64,000 bases of DNA from JAHFDS01 sp964593795. Lineage in GTDB: Bacteria; Myxococcota_A; Polyangia; JAHFDS01. Position 1 is the first letter of the stretch. Every line of letters begins with the position of its first letter. The notes under the pieces are model-generated. The model saw only the letters and a list, made by a program, of their open reading frames with translations, did no database searches and was not told where the DNA came from. The position numbers and the translations under genes were made by a program. This document shows, piece by piece, positions 10,476-18,757 of this stretch. The stretch is from NCBI GenBank assembly GCA_964593795.1, contig CAZQJC010000327.1:1-64000 (forward strand), read 5' to 3'.

Positions 10476-11765
10476 TCAGCCTACCTTGTCGCGACCTTGG
10501 ATCATGGCGAACAGCCGCTCGTGGCGCCTCTGCCTACGCACGCTGCGGCGCACGAGGCCGCCCATCCCGCCGCGGACGAGGGAACCCACCCGGTGGCGCA
10601 ACCGCCCGAGGTCCACCGTCATGCGCCGAATCGCGCTCGGAAGGTCCTTGAGCCGAGGACGGGCGATGCGCAGGCCAATCTCGCCGGCTGACTGACTGCG
10701 GAAGGGCTGCATGCGGATGAGCGCTCGCCCGAGGGCCTGACGCGCGCTCGACGCCGCGAAGACCCAGCCAAGTGCCGGCGCGACGTCGAACCCCGCGCCC
10801 GCATCCCAGAGCTGCTCCTCCGCCAGGTGGCGCGCAGCGTTGAGGTCGAACCCGGCACCGAGCGTGGACAGCGCCTCTGCCGGCACAGGCGAGCCGAACA
10901 AGCGTACGGCGAGGGCCAGACAGATTGCGGTCCACCGCCCGTGGCGGGTGCCGGCGCTTGCCGCGACGGTCTTCCAATCGAGCCCGAATCCTACGAGCAT
11001 GTGTACGTCGAGGAGCCAACGCAGAGAGCCGAGGAAGTGATGGTGCGCAGCGAGGTGGACACAGACCTCGAGCAGTTCGTCCTCGGGTCGCAGACAGCTG
11101 ACCGTCAGCCCCTCGATGCGGTGCCGGCGCGCGCGCTGCCAGAACCCCGCCATGTCGGCCTCACCCTCGACGGCGGGTTCCATGCGGGTGTGGACCTCGA
11201 CCAGCGCACCTAGGCGCTGCTCGGGCCAGCGCGCGTTGAAGCCATCGTCTTCACCAGGCCGCGCCGGGTACGTCTCGCGGTAGTCGCGATCCACGCGAAA
11301 CCCCGCGACGCCAAGTGCCTCCGCGGCATGGACGAGCCGGCCCTCGGGCACCACGAGGTCGATATCCGTCATCGGCCTCATTGCGGGGGTCGGATACGCG
11401 TAGCTCCCGAGGGCGGTCCCCTTGATCGCCAGGACGGAAACCCCGGCGTCTTGCAGCGCGGTCACGGCGCGCCTGAAGGTGGCGGCCTGCACCAGCCGGC
11501 ACATGGCGGCAGCCTGCAGCGCCGCGGCGAGCTCCCGGGACACCTCCGCCGGTACGACCCCTGCGCGGAGCCTGCGCAGGCGATGGGCCAGCATGGGCTG
11601 CAGAAACGCGGTGGCCGCACCGAGGACCGCCGGCCAATCCGCGCAGGCGGCGCGCTCTTCAAGCTCGGAGACGGGGCATCCCTCTCCAAGCACATCCGTG
11701 AGCAAACGCTGCGCCGCTGTGGGCCCCACATCAGGAGGATACGCTGCGTCAATGTGCCGCGTCAC
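10476..11765 (-). CDS. NTP_transf_5-type nucleotidyltransferase
   Basis: About 429 residues. The region LAIKGTALGSYAYPTPAMRPMTDIDLVV near residues 115-140 has the K-G, R-x-x-x-D-I-D-L pattern of uncharacterised nucleotidyltransferases (PF14907 type), with the two metal-binding aspartates in DID. In other bacteria such enzymes occur next to HprK-like kinases, PqqD-like proteins and asparagine synthetases in lasso-peptide and polysaccharide loci, and the same partners lie 4-13 kb away here. It could modify the peptide product; two secreted-protein genes intervene, so membership is uncertain. GTG start, with an upstream TTG as alternative. Confidence 0.8.
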   Translation of the reverse strand: MTRHIDAAYPPDVGPTAAQRLLTDVLGEGCPVSELEERAACADWPAVLGAATAFLQPMLAHRLRRLRAGVVPAEVSRELAAALQAAAMCRLVQAATFRRAVTALQDAGVSVLAIKGTALGSYAYPTPAMRPMTDIDLVVPEGRLVHAAEALGVAGFRVDRDYRETYPARPGEDDGFNARWPEQRLGALVEVHTRMEPAVEGEADMAGFWQRARRHRIEGLTVSCLRPEDELLEVCVHLAAHHHFLGSLRWLLDVHMLVGFGLDWKTVAASAGTRHGRWTAICLALAVRLFGSPVPAEALSTLGAGFDLNAARHLAEEQLWDAGAGFDVAPALGWVFAASSARQALGRALIRMQPFRSQSAGEIGLRIARPRLKDLPSAIRRMTVDLGRLRHRVGSLVRGGMGGLVRRSVRRQRRHERLFAMIQGRDKVG

Positions 11766-11814
11766 CAAGTGGCCGCTGGATCGCCGATTGGCGAATCGCT
11801 ACGCTCCGCACGTG

Positions 11815-12246
11815 ATGAAGAAAGCGACCCTCGCCGCCGTCGCGGCGCTCCTTCTCGCGAGCCCAGCGCTCGCAAAACCGGGCATCAACGTCCAGGTCTC
11901 TCTCGAGGCCGCGGCGCCGCGCGCCGGGACGCGGGACGTCAAGGTCACGGTGCTTTCGCCCGCGACCCAGGATCTGCGCGTCGAGGTCGTGAGCGCTGGC
12001 TCCGTCGAGGTCGTGAAGAGGGCGCCGGCGCGCGTGCACCTCGAGGCCGACCAGCCGAACCGGTTCTCGATCCGCGTCAAGCAGGAGGCCGACAAGGAGG
12101 CGCACATCCTCGTGCGCGTGCACGGAAGGCGCGGCGCCAGGGAGGCCGCCCTCGACCTCGCGCCCGAGGTGACCGAGCGCAAGCGGCAGCAGGCGCCCAA
12201 GGCCCCCGTCGATCGCACCGCCGACGGCCAGCCGGTGATGCGATGA
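11815..12246 (+). CDS. small secreted protein, unknown
   Basis: 143 residues with a clear signal peptide (MKKATLAAVAALLLASPALA, cut near AKP). The mature part is mostly beta-strand-like with alternating charged residues and resembles an immunoglobulin-like domain, but I recognise no family. TACGCT ends 9 bases before the ATG and could be a -10 hexamer. The stop codon overlaps the ATG of the next gene (ATGA), so the two are translationally coupled and probably work together outside the cytoplasm. Confidence 0.75.
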   Translation: MKKATLAAVAALLLASPALAKPGINVQVSLEAAAPRAGTRDVKVTVLSPATQDLRVEVVSAGSVEVVKRAPARVHLEADQPNRFSIRVKQEADKEAHILVRVHGRRGAREAALDLAPEVTERKRQQAPKAPVDRTADGQPVMR

Positions 12247-13991
12247 GGCGCCTCCTCTCGCTGTCGCTCCTGGCGATGGTGGCGAGCGCCTGCTCGGACG
12301 ACAACGCGGGCGGCGGGGGCGCCGGCGCAGGAGGCGGGGGGCGTGCGGGCAGCGGCGGCCGCTCCGGCAGCGGCGGTGGAGGCGCCGGCTCGGGCGGCGG
12401 AGGCTCGTCGATGCCCGACGCGCCGCGCATGCCCGATGCGCCGAGGGCCCCGGACGCGGCAGCGGGCCCCGACGCGCCGGCAGGCGTGGTGGTGACGGGC
12501 ACCGCCGTCTACCAGAAGCGCATGGCGACAAGCTCGGGCCTCTCGATGGCCACGACGCCGACGCCGATCCGCGGCGCCGATCTCGAGCTCGTGGACGCCG
12601 CCGATCGCAGCATGGTCCTCGGCACGGCCAGGACTGACACGATGGGCCTCTACCAGCTCGCGCCGACCACCGGCACGACGCTCGCGGCCGGCAGGATGGT
12701 CGTCGTGCGCCTCCTCGGACGGGCCAAGGGCATGGGCTTCGAGGTCGACGTCTACGACGCCGCCTCGACCAAGGTGCTCTACGCGGTGAGCTCCGAGCCG
12801 TTCGCGATCGCGGCACCGGGCGCGGCCACGCCTACGGTGCCCTTCGACGTCGACGCGACGCCGGGCATGGGCCGCGCCGGCGCGTTCAACATCCTCGAGA
12901 ACTGCCGCCACGAGGCGGAGTTCATCCTCGGCGCGATCGGCGGCGAGCTCGGCACGCTGCCGGTGTACTGGTCCGCGGGCAACAACAGCGTCGTCGGCGT
13001 CTCGCACTTCTCGCCCGGCGACAGCAGCCTCAACATCCAGGGCGGTGACGCGGGTCAGCCGAGCACGAGCGACACCGACGAGTTCGACGACGCGGTCATG
13101 ACGCACGAGTTCGCGCACTTCTTCCAGTTCAAGCGCGCCTTCACGGTCAACCCGGGCGGCCAGCACGGTGGCGAGTACCTCCTGCCCCACTTCGCGTGGG
13201 CCGAGGGCTCGGCCACGTTCATCGGCGCCATCAGCCGAAAGGAGGGCACGTACATCGACACGGCCGGCATCGGCGCGAGCGGCCAGGTCATCTACAACAC
13301 GAACCTCGAGAGCTCGCGCGACGAGGTGCCGCAGGGTATCGGCAGCGAGGAGACCGTGCAGGTGGTGATGTGGGACCTCGTCGACGGCGCGTCGGACCTT
13401 CCCGACACCGACATGGACATGGTCAGGGTGCCGGTGGGCTCCGTGATCAAGGTGCTCGCGGACATGTCGCCGACCACCGACTTCCCGACCCTGGCCACGG
13501 TGCTCGAGAAGGTGATGGCGCTGCCCGAGGCGCCGCCGGCCGCGGCGCTCAACGCCGCGCTCATGGCGCCCCAGGACCGGACCGTGCGGTGGCCGCTCGC
13601 GGGCGAGGACCAGTGTCCGAAGCCCCTGGCGCTCGGCGCCGCGGCGCTCATGGACACCGTCGACGCGCGGTCGAACCCTCCGCCGGTCGGAGGCACGCGC
13701 AACCAGCGCAACGGATACATGAACCACCGCTACTACCGCCTCGTGGTCGATCAGCCGCGCATGGTGACGCTGACCCTGACCATCATGGGCATGGGCACCT
13801 CGGCCGACTTCACCGATCTCGAGCTGACCCTCCGGGGCAACGACGACCGCGCGATGGCGACCTCGGACATGGCGGCGCCGACGGAGACCATCTCGCAGAT
13901 GCTCCAGCCCGGCCGGTACCTCGTCCGCGTCGCCGGCTACAAGAACGGCGGCGTCACGTCCAAGGCCACCTTCACGCTAGGCGCGATGTAG
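12243..13991 (+). CDS. lipoprotein with HExxH zinc-metallopeptidase motif
   Basis: 582 residues: lipoprotein signal peptide (VASACSD), then a Gly/Ser linker (about 22-55), then MPDAPR-type repeats (about 57-75), then the body. THEFAHFFQF near residue 286 is an HExxH zinc site, followed by WAEGSATF about 30 residues on, which offers a plausible glutamate ligand. The C-terminus resembles a pre-peptidase-like beta domain (MVTLTLTIMG...GRYLVRVAGY). Predicted cell-surface protease or protease relative. The start overlaps the stop of the small secreted protein; the end overlaps the convergent formyltransferase gene by 15 bases. Confidence 0.8.
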   Translation: MRRLLSLSLLAMVASACSDDNAGGGGAGAGGGGRAGSGGRSGSGGGGAGSGGGGSSMPDAPRMPDAPRAPDAAAGPDAPAGVVVTGTAVYQKRMATSSGLSMATTPTPIRGADLELVDAADRSMVLGTARTDTMGLYQLAPTTGTTLAAGRMVVVRLLGRAKGMGFEVDVYDAASTKVLYAVSSEPFAIAAPGAATPTVPFDVDATPGMGRAGAFNILENCRHEAEFILGAIGGELGTLPVYWSAGNNSVVGVSHFSPGDSSLNIQGGDAGQPSTSDTDEFDDAVMTHEFAHFFQFKRAFTVNPGGQHGGEYLLPHFAWAEGSATFIGAISRKEGTYIDTAGIGASGQVIYNTNLESSRDEVPQGIGSEETVQVVMWDLVDGASDLPDTDMDMVRVPVGSVIKVLADMSPTTDFPTLATVLEKVMALPEAPPAAALNAALMAPQDRTVRWPLAGEDQCPKPLALGAAALMDTVDARSNPPPVGGTRNQRNGYMNHRYYRLVVDQPRMVTLTLTIMGMGTSADFTDLELTLRGNDDRAMATSDMAAPTETISQMLQPGRYLVRVAGYKNGGVTSKATFTLGAM

Positions 13992-14855
13992 GAGTCTTGA
14001 GAGGCGGGAACAGGGCGCGCGAGGCGGTGCACAGTCGACGTAGCCGTCCGCGCAGTGCACGCGGATCGAGCGCGCGCGCCGCTCGATCGTACCCTGCGGC
14101 CGCCCGGACGGCGTGCCGGACCACCCGAGGACGGCTCCGTGCTCGACCGGAACGCCCCCCGACGTCGACAGGAGTGGCGCGAAGCTCGCGCCCAGGCCGG
14201 AGAGCACGTGCCAGAGATCAGCCGCGCCGAGCGCCATGACCTGAGCACGCCAGGTCCCGCGAGCCGGATCCGGCTCGTGCGTTCCTCCCACCTGGGCCAC
14301 GGACGAGGCCCCGCCGCGCGCGAGGTCCCGCACGATGCGCGCGACCAACGCTGCGCCAAGGCGCGCCAGCAGCGTGTAGAGCAAACGGTGGTCCACGCCT
14401 CGGGGCAGCGCCACCGGGACCGCGCCGAGGACCGGGCCAGCATCGATCCGCGCGTCAACCGCGTGGACGCTCACGCCGGTGCGCAGGTCGCACGCGACGT
14501 AGGTCCAGAAGATCGGATCGACGCCGCGGTGCGCCGGCAGGAGCGATGCGTGCGCGTTGACGACCCCCATCGGCGGCAACTCGAGTAAGGGGCTGCGCAG
14601 ACGGTGCGGAAATGACGCCACGCAGCCAACCTCCACCCCGATCGGCCCGAGAGCGCGTGCGGTCGCCTCGTCGCCCCCGCGCGACATCTCCACCACCGAT
14701 GCGCCGAGCGCCGTCGCGGTCCGCCTCAGCGCGGCCGAGCGCTCCGGATGCTCCGACGGCACCACCACCGCGACGAGCCGCTCGTGGCGCGCGAGCGCGT
14801 GCGCCGCAGCCAGCGACGCCGGGCTTCCACTTCCGAAGCATGCAACCCTCGGCAC
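13977..14855 (-). CDS. formyltransferase-family protein (methionyl-tRNA formyltransferase fold)
   Basis: 292 residues, GTG start. VNAHASLLPAHRG gives the catalytic Asn and His of the formyl-transfer fold and ARIDAGPVL gives the Asp, so the Asn-His-Asp triad is intact. It is shorter than Fmt and lacks an obvious tRNA-binding C-terminal domain; the true fmt gene is at 61977. Members of this fold formylate amino sugars or peptide amines with 10-formyl-tetrahydrofolate. It diverges from the flavoprotein gene after only 40 bases, which places it with the peptide-modification locus. Confidence 0.8.
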   Translation of the reverse strand: MPRVACFGSGSPASLAAAHALARHERLVAVVVPSEHPERSAALRRTATALGASVVEMSRGGDEATARALGPIGVEVGCVASFPHRLRSPLLELPPMGVVNAHASLLPAHRGVDPIFWTYVACDLRTGVSVHAVDARIDAGPVLGAVPVALPRGVDHRLLYTLLARLGAALVARIVRDLARGGASSVAQVGGTHEPDPARGTWRAQVMALGAADLWHVLSGLGASFAPLLSTSGGVPVEHGAVLGWSGTPSGRPQGTIERRARSIRVHCADGYVDCAPPRAPCSRLSRLLHRA

Positions 14856-14895
14856 AGGCGTAGCCTATCAACCCTTCGTGTAACATGCGCCCGGC

Positions 14896-15492
14896 ATGGA
14901 GAGCCCCGCCCCGCCCCGCGCACGCAAGGTGCTGCTCTGCGCTTGCGGCGCCTTCCAGTCCTACGCGCTACCGGGCATCGTGCTCGAGCTCGTGCGCCAC
15001 GTCGCCGACGACGTGCAGGTTGTGCTCTCTCGCGCCGCTGCACGGTTGGTCTCGCCCTTGGCCGTACAGATAGCGAGTCGCCACACCGTCTTTGTCGAGC
15101 CCGAAGATACCGGGCCCGAGGCATTCGTCCCGCATATCGAGCTCGCGCGCGACGCCGACCTCGTGCTCGTCTACCCGGCCACCATCAACGTCCTCGCCAA
15201 GGTCGCCAACGGCATCGCCGACGAGCTCGTGCCGCTCGTCGTGCTCGCCACCAAGGCGCCGGTCTTCTTCGTCCCCTTGACCAACCCCGAGATGTGGGCG
15301 CACCCCGCGGTGCAGCGTAACGTGGCGCGCCTGCGCGAAGACGGCTACGTCGTCACCGCGCTACCGCCCGTCGTGGAGGTCGCAACCCGCGAGGGCCTCG
15401 AGCAGATCGGCAACTTCCCGCTGCCGACCCTGCTCGCGCAGATGCGCGCCTCGTTCGGCGGCGCGCCGCTCGGCCGCGCCCGACGGGACTAG
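14896..15492 (+). CDS. HFCD flavoprotein, EpiD/LanD-like peptidyl-cysteine decarboxylase candidate
   Basis: 198 residues of the FMN-binding homo-oligomeric Cys decarboxylase fold. The active-site His is in VPHIELARDAD (His80); PATIN (94-98) continues as AKVANGIAD, matching the PASAN motif region of EpiD; PLTNPEMW (127-134) matches the PxMNxxMW motif and keeps its Asn and Met-Trp. The C-terminal Cys motif of phosphopantothenoylcysteine decarboxylases (CoaC) is not visible, which favours a LanD-like enzyme. EpiD-type enzymes oxidatively decarboxylate a C-terminal cysteine, and the precursor at 23470-23628 ends in cysteine. TAACAT ends 9 bases before the ATG. Confidence 0.85.
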   Translation: MESPAPPRARKVLLCACGAFQSYALPGIVLELVRHVADDVQVVLSRAAARLVSPLAVQIASRHTVFVEPEDTGPEAFVPHIELARDADLVLVYPATINVLAKVANGIADELVPLVVLATKAPVFFVPLTNPEMWAHPAVQRNVARLREDGYVVTALPPVVEVATREGLEQIGNFPLPTLLAQMRASFGGAPLGRARRD

Positions 15493-15607
15493 CCAGGTGC
15501 CTGGTCCGGTGCGGCGTGATCCGCCGCGAGGGTGGATGCCGACGAGGCACTGGGCTTTTCGGCCCTCGACCACGCGGTCTTGGTCCCGTCGGTCGAGGCG
15601 CTAGCTC

Positions 15608-17494
15608 GTGTGCGGCATCAGCGTCGTCCTGGATCCCGAGGGGACGCCGGACACGCCGCGACTGCTCGCACGCATGCACGCTGCCATCCCGCACCGCGGC
15701 CCCGACGGCGAGGGCGCGCTCGTCGTCGAGCGCGGCGCCGGGGTTCTGCGGGCAACCGATCACGCGAGCCCAGGCGCGATGCCGGCGGTGCCGGGCGCCG
15801 TCTGCGCCGTCGCCTTCCGACGACTGCGCATCGTCGACCTCTCGAAGGCGGCGGATCAGCCCATGACGACGCCGGAACGCGACCTGTGGATCGCATTCAA
15901 CGGCGAGATCTACAACCACCACGCGCTGCGCCGCGAGCTCGCAGCCGACGGTCTCACGTTCCGCACGCGCAGCGACACCGAGGTCGTCCTCCAGGGTTTC
16001 CGTCGCTGGGGCACCGAAGTCTTCGCGCGACTGGAGGGCATGTGGGCGGTCGTCCTTCTCGATCTGGCGCGCGGGCGCCTGGTGGCATGCCGCGATCGCT
16101 TCGGCGTCAAGCCGCTGCTCATGGCCCGGCGCGGGCGCGCGCTGCTCCTGGCCTCCGAGGCCAAGCAGATCCTGGCCGCGGGGCCCTTGCCCCCGAACGC
16201 GCACCTCGTCGGTCGCTACTTGCGGGGCGAGCGCTTCCCGTGCCTCGACGAGACCTTCTTCGAGGGCATCACCCCGCTGCGACCAGCCACGTGGTGCGAG
16301 CTCTCCCTCTGCGACCCCACCGTCGAGCTGGTGCCGCGCGCCTACTGGTCTCTGCCGGCGCCGCGGGCCGATCCCCCTTCCTACGCCGATGCCGTCGCCG
16401 AGCTGCGCTCGCTGCTCGAGCAGTCGAGCCGCGAGCAGGCCGCCGCCGATGCGCCGGTCGGATCCCTCGTATCCGGAGGCATCGACTCGACCGGCATCGT
16501 CCTCGGGCTGGGTGACGCGATCCGGGGCGGCGCCCTGCCGACGTTCTCGATCTCCTTTCCCGGTCCGCACTCCGAGCTCCCCTATATCGAGGCCATCGTT
16601 GAGCAGGAACGGCTCGACAATCGCCGCACCACGTTCGACGCTGGCTGGCTGCTCACGAACCTCCCGCGGGCCATCCGCGCGCTCGAGGAACCGCCGCTTG
16701 CTCTGCCCGCCATCGCACAGTACCGGGTCTTCGAGCTGGTCCGGGCGCACGGCGTCACGGTCGTCCTCGATGGCCAGGGCGCCGACGAGATCCTGGGCGG
16801 CTACCCGTACCACCAGCGGACGCACCTGCGTGACCTGCTCTCTGGGGCGCACCTCGGTACCTTCGCGCGCGAGGTCGCGGCCATGTCGCCGGAGTACGGC
16901 GGCACGTCCGCGGTGTTGCGCTCGCTTGTGGGTGTGCTTCGCCCCCCGCGCTTCCCCTGGCTGAGCCGCCCTTTCCGTCGCGCGACGGCGTGGCCTGCGC
17001 CCGACGAGAGCTGCGCGCCGACGCGCCTCGGCCGTGAGCTCTACTTCGACGTGCGCTGGGGCAATGTACCCATCGTGCTCGGCTACGGCGACCGTAACGC
17101 GATGGCGCACTCGGTGGAGTCACGTGTGCCCTACTTCTCGCGCCCCCTCGTCGAGCTCGCCTTCTCGCTGCCCGACCACTACAAGGTCTCCGGCGGCCTG
17201 CGCAAGCGGATCCTGCGCGACGCGCTCGGGGCGCGCCTGCCCGCGCGCATCCGGGAGCGCCGGGGCCGCACCGGCTTCCAGACCCCCGACGAAACACTGC
17301 TGGCGGGGCCCATGCGCGCACATCTTCGCGGCACGATCCTGTCGCGGGCGGTGCTCGAGTCGCGGTGGATCGACGCTGCGGCGCTGCGCCGCCACGTCGA
17401 GGCTCAGGACCGAGCAGGGGGCGACCTGCGCTCACTCTGGCGGATCTACGCCCTGGCGGTGTGGGCGACCTGCTTTGACGTCTCGCTCGCGTGA
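15608..17494 (+). CDS. glutamine-dependent asparagine-synthetase-like amidotransferase
   Basis: 628 residues, normal length for AsnB. Cys2 directly follows the initiator (MCGI), so the Ntn glutaminase site is intact, with PHRGPDGEG and FNGEIYNH around it. The synthetase domain has the PPi loop SLVSGGIDSTG (SGGIDS at 289-294), the second signature GQGADEILGGY and SVESRVPY. The reaction is adenylation of a carboxylate followed by amide formation. Lasso-peptide cyclases are relatives that have lost the glutaminase cysteine; here it is kept, so amidation with ammonia is as likely as macrocyclisation. The start is GTG; it follows the flavoprotein gene after 115 bases containing short hairpins. Confidence 0.9.
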   Translation: MCGISVVLDPEGTPDTPRLLARMHAAIPHRGPDGEGALVVERGAGVLRATDHASPGAMPAVPGAVCAVAFRRLRIVDLSKAADQPMTTPERDLWIAFNGEIYNHHALRRELAADGLTFRTRSDTEVVLQGFRRWGTEVFARLEGMWAVVLLDLARGRLVACRDRFGVKPLLMARRGRALLLASEAKQILAAGPLPPNAHLVGRYLRGERFPCLDETFFEGITPLRPATWCELSLCDPTVELVPRAYWSLPAPRADPPSYADAVAELRSLLEQSSREQAAADAPVGSLVSGGIDSTGIVLGLGDAIRGGALPTFSISFPGPHSELPYIEAIVEQERLDNRRTTFDAGWLLTNLPRAIRALEEPPLALPAIAQYRVFELVRAHGVTVVLDGQGADEILGGYPYHQRTHLRDLLSGAHLGTFAREVAAMSPEYGGTSAVLRSLVGVLRPPRFPWLSRPFRRATAWPAPDESCAPTRLGRELYFDVRWGNVPIVLGYGDRNAMAHSVESRVPYFSRPLVELAFSLPDHYKVSGGLRKRILRDALGARLPARIRERRGRTGFQTPDETLLAGPMRAHLRGTILSRAVLESRWIDAAALRRHVEAQDRAGGDLRSLWRIYALAVWATCFDVSLA

Positions 17495-17523
17495 TATATA
17501 CACGCCCTCTGGGGAGGACTCAC

Positions 17524-18033
17524 ATGCTCAGCGTTTCCGAGCGTGGCAAGCGCATCGCCACCTTTCGCTATGTTCAGGTGGCCCTGATGGAGATGGTGGC
17601 GCGCTGGATCCCGCTCGTCCCCGAGATGGAGGTCAAGTGCCTGCTCGGCGGACACCTCTGGACGTTCGCGGAGCAGGCCAACGCCCTTGGCAGGCGCACC
17701 GGCGAGCTGCGCATGCCCGAGCAGCACTCGCTGGCCCCGCAGGAGGGCTACGCGCGCTGGCTCGCCGAGGCGGCTGCGACCGAGGGCACTGCGGCCCGCC
17801 TGACCGCGCTCTACGACGCCGTGCTGCCCGGCCTCGAGCGCCGGTACCGGGATTACCTAGCGGACACGGACGCGCTGATGGACGCGCCCACCGTCGTCCT
17901 CGTCGAGCGCATCCTCGTCGACCTCGCACGCGTCCGGCGCGAGGCGGCCGAGATCCGCACGGGTCTGGGCGGAGGAGCCGACGCCGCCGCGCTCGCTGCC
18001 CAAGAGGCCAGTTTCGCGCAACTCGTGGCCTGA
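17524..18033 (+). CDS. degenerate ferritin-like helical protein, likely partner of the DUF455 protein
   Basis: 169 residues, all helical. PEMEVKCLLGGHLWTFAEQA near residues 33-52 resembles the E-x-x-K...H-x-W-x-x-A-Q-H-A helix of small ferritin-like proteins, but the second His position is occupied by Gln/Ala, and the later helix LVERILVDLARVRREAAEI lacks the usual E-x-x-H pair. It therefore looks like an inactive or structural subunit. The ATG is preceded by GGGGAGGA. It ends 1 base before the next gene, which encodes a complete DUF455-type protein, so a heteromer is plausible. Upstream TATATA/TATACA at about 17497-17505 could be a promoter. Confidence 0.65.
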   Translation: MLSVSERGKRIATFRYVQVALMEMVARWIPLVPEMEVKCLLGGHLWTFAEQANALGRRTGELRMPEQHSLAPQEGYARWLAEAAATEGTAARLTALYDAVLPGLERRYRDYLADTDALMDAPTVVLVERILVDLARVRREAAEIRTGLGGGADAAALAAQEASFAQLVA

Positions 18034-18034
18034 C

Positions 18035-18757
18035 ATGGCGGCGCTCGATCCTGCGCTCTTCGAGCTGTCGCCTGCGCGTGACGCGCGCTTCTCCGTGTGC
18101 GACGTCCACGCCGAAATGGACGAGTACCCGGAAGATCACCCGGAGCACCTGCGCGAGTTCCTCCACCGACAGATGGCCGAGGAGGTCGAGGGCATGGAAG
18201 TCTGCGCGCGCAGCCTCGTCGATTTCCCTGACGCCCCGTGGGAGCTGCGCATGCAGATGGCGCGCCAGATCGCCGACGAGGCCCGCCACGTCGCGATGTT
18301 CCGCCGCAGCTACGAGGCACGCGGCGGCGTGGTGGGTCAGTACAAAGTGCTGGCCTTCCAGTACCGCATGCTGTGCAAGATCGACACGCTCGCGGGACGC
18401 CTCGCGGTTCAGAACCGGGGCTTCGAGGCCTCGGGGATCGACGCCATCGAGGACGGCCTGGCCCGCTTTCGAGCGGAGGCTGCCGAGGATCTCGTCGAGC
18501 TCTTCGACACGCAGCTCGCCGACGAGATCCAGCACGTGCGGTACGCCAATGCCTGGATCCCCAAGCTCGTTGCGCTGGCCGGCCCGTCCGAGATGATGCG
18601 CGTCGCGCGCGCGCTCGACCAAGCCGCGCGCGCGTTCGCCGCAGTCGCAGGCTCGGCGATCCAGCACTACCCCGTCGCCGAGGGCGTGCGCCGCGAGGCC
18701 GGGTTCACCGAGGCAGAGATCGCGCTGGCGCGTCGGCACGGCGAGGTCGCGCCCTGA
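18035..18757 (+). CDS. DUF455-family ferritin-like (di-iron) protein
   Basis: 240 residues. DFPDAPWELRMQMARQIADEARH (DEARH at 81-85) and LFDTQLADEIQH (DEIQH at 163-167) are the two E-x-x-H metal-binding helices typical of this family, with the extra glutamates of helix 1 around residues 49-55 (EEVEGME). Such folds support di-iron or di-manganese oxygen chemistry, but the family's reaction is not established. Its paralogue lies at 21605-22411 in the opposite arm of the locus. The stop codon overlaps the ATG of the membrane protein (TGATG), so translation is coupled. Confidence 0.85.
   Translation: MAALDPALFELSPARDARFSVCDVHAEMDEYPEDHPEHLREFLHRQMAEEVEGMEVCARSLVDFPDAPWELRMQMARQIADEARHVAMFRRSYEARGGVVGQYKVLAFQYRMLCKIDTLAGRLAVQNRGFEASGIDAIEDGLARFRAEAAEDLVELFDTQLADEIQHVRYANAWIPKLVALAGPSEMMRVARALDQAARAFAAVAGSAIQHYPVAEGVRREAGFTEAEIALARRHGEVAP

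Noticed and set aside
13977..14855. Assignment as the housekeeping fmt gene
   Set aside because: A full-length fmt with a tRNA-binding domain is at 61977-62930; this one is shorter and lies in the modification locus.
14896..15492. Assignment as housekeeping CoaC (phosphopantothenoylcysteine decarboxylase)
   Set aside because: It is a stand-alone short protein without the C-terminal Cys motif or CoaB domain and sits among peptide-modification genes; not fully excluded.
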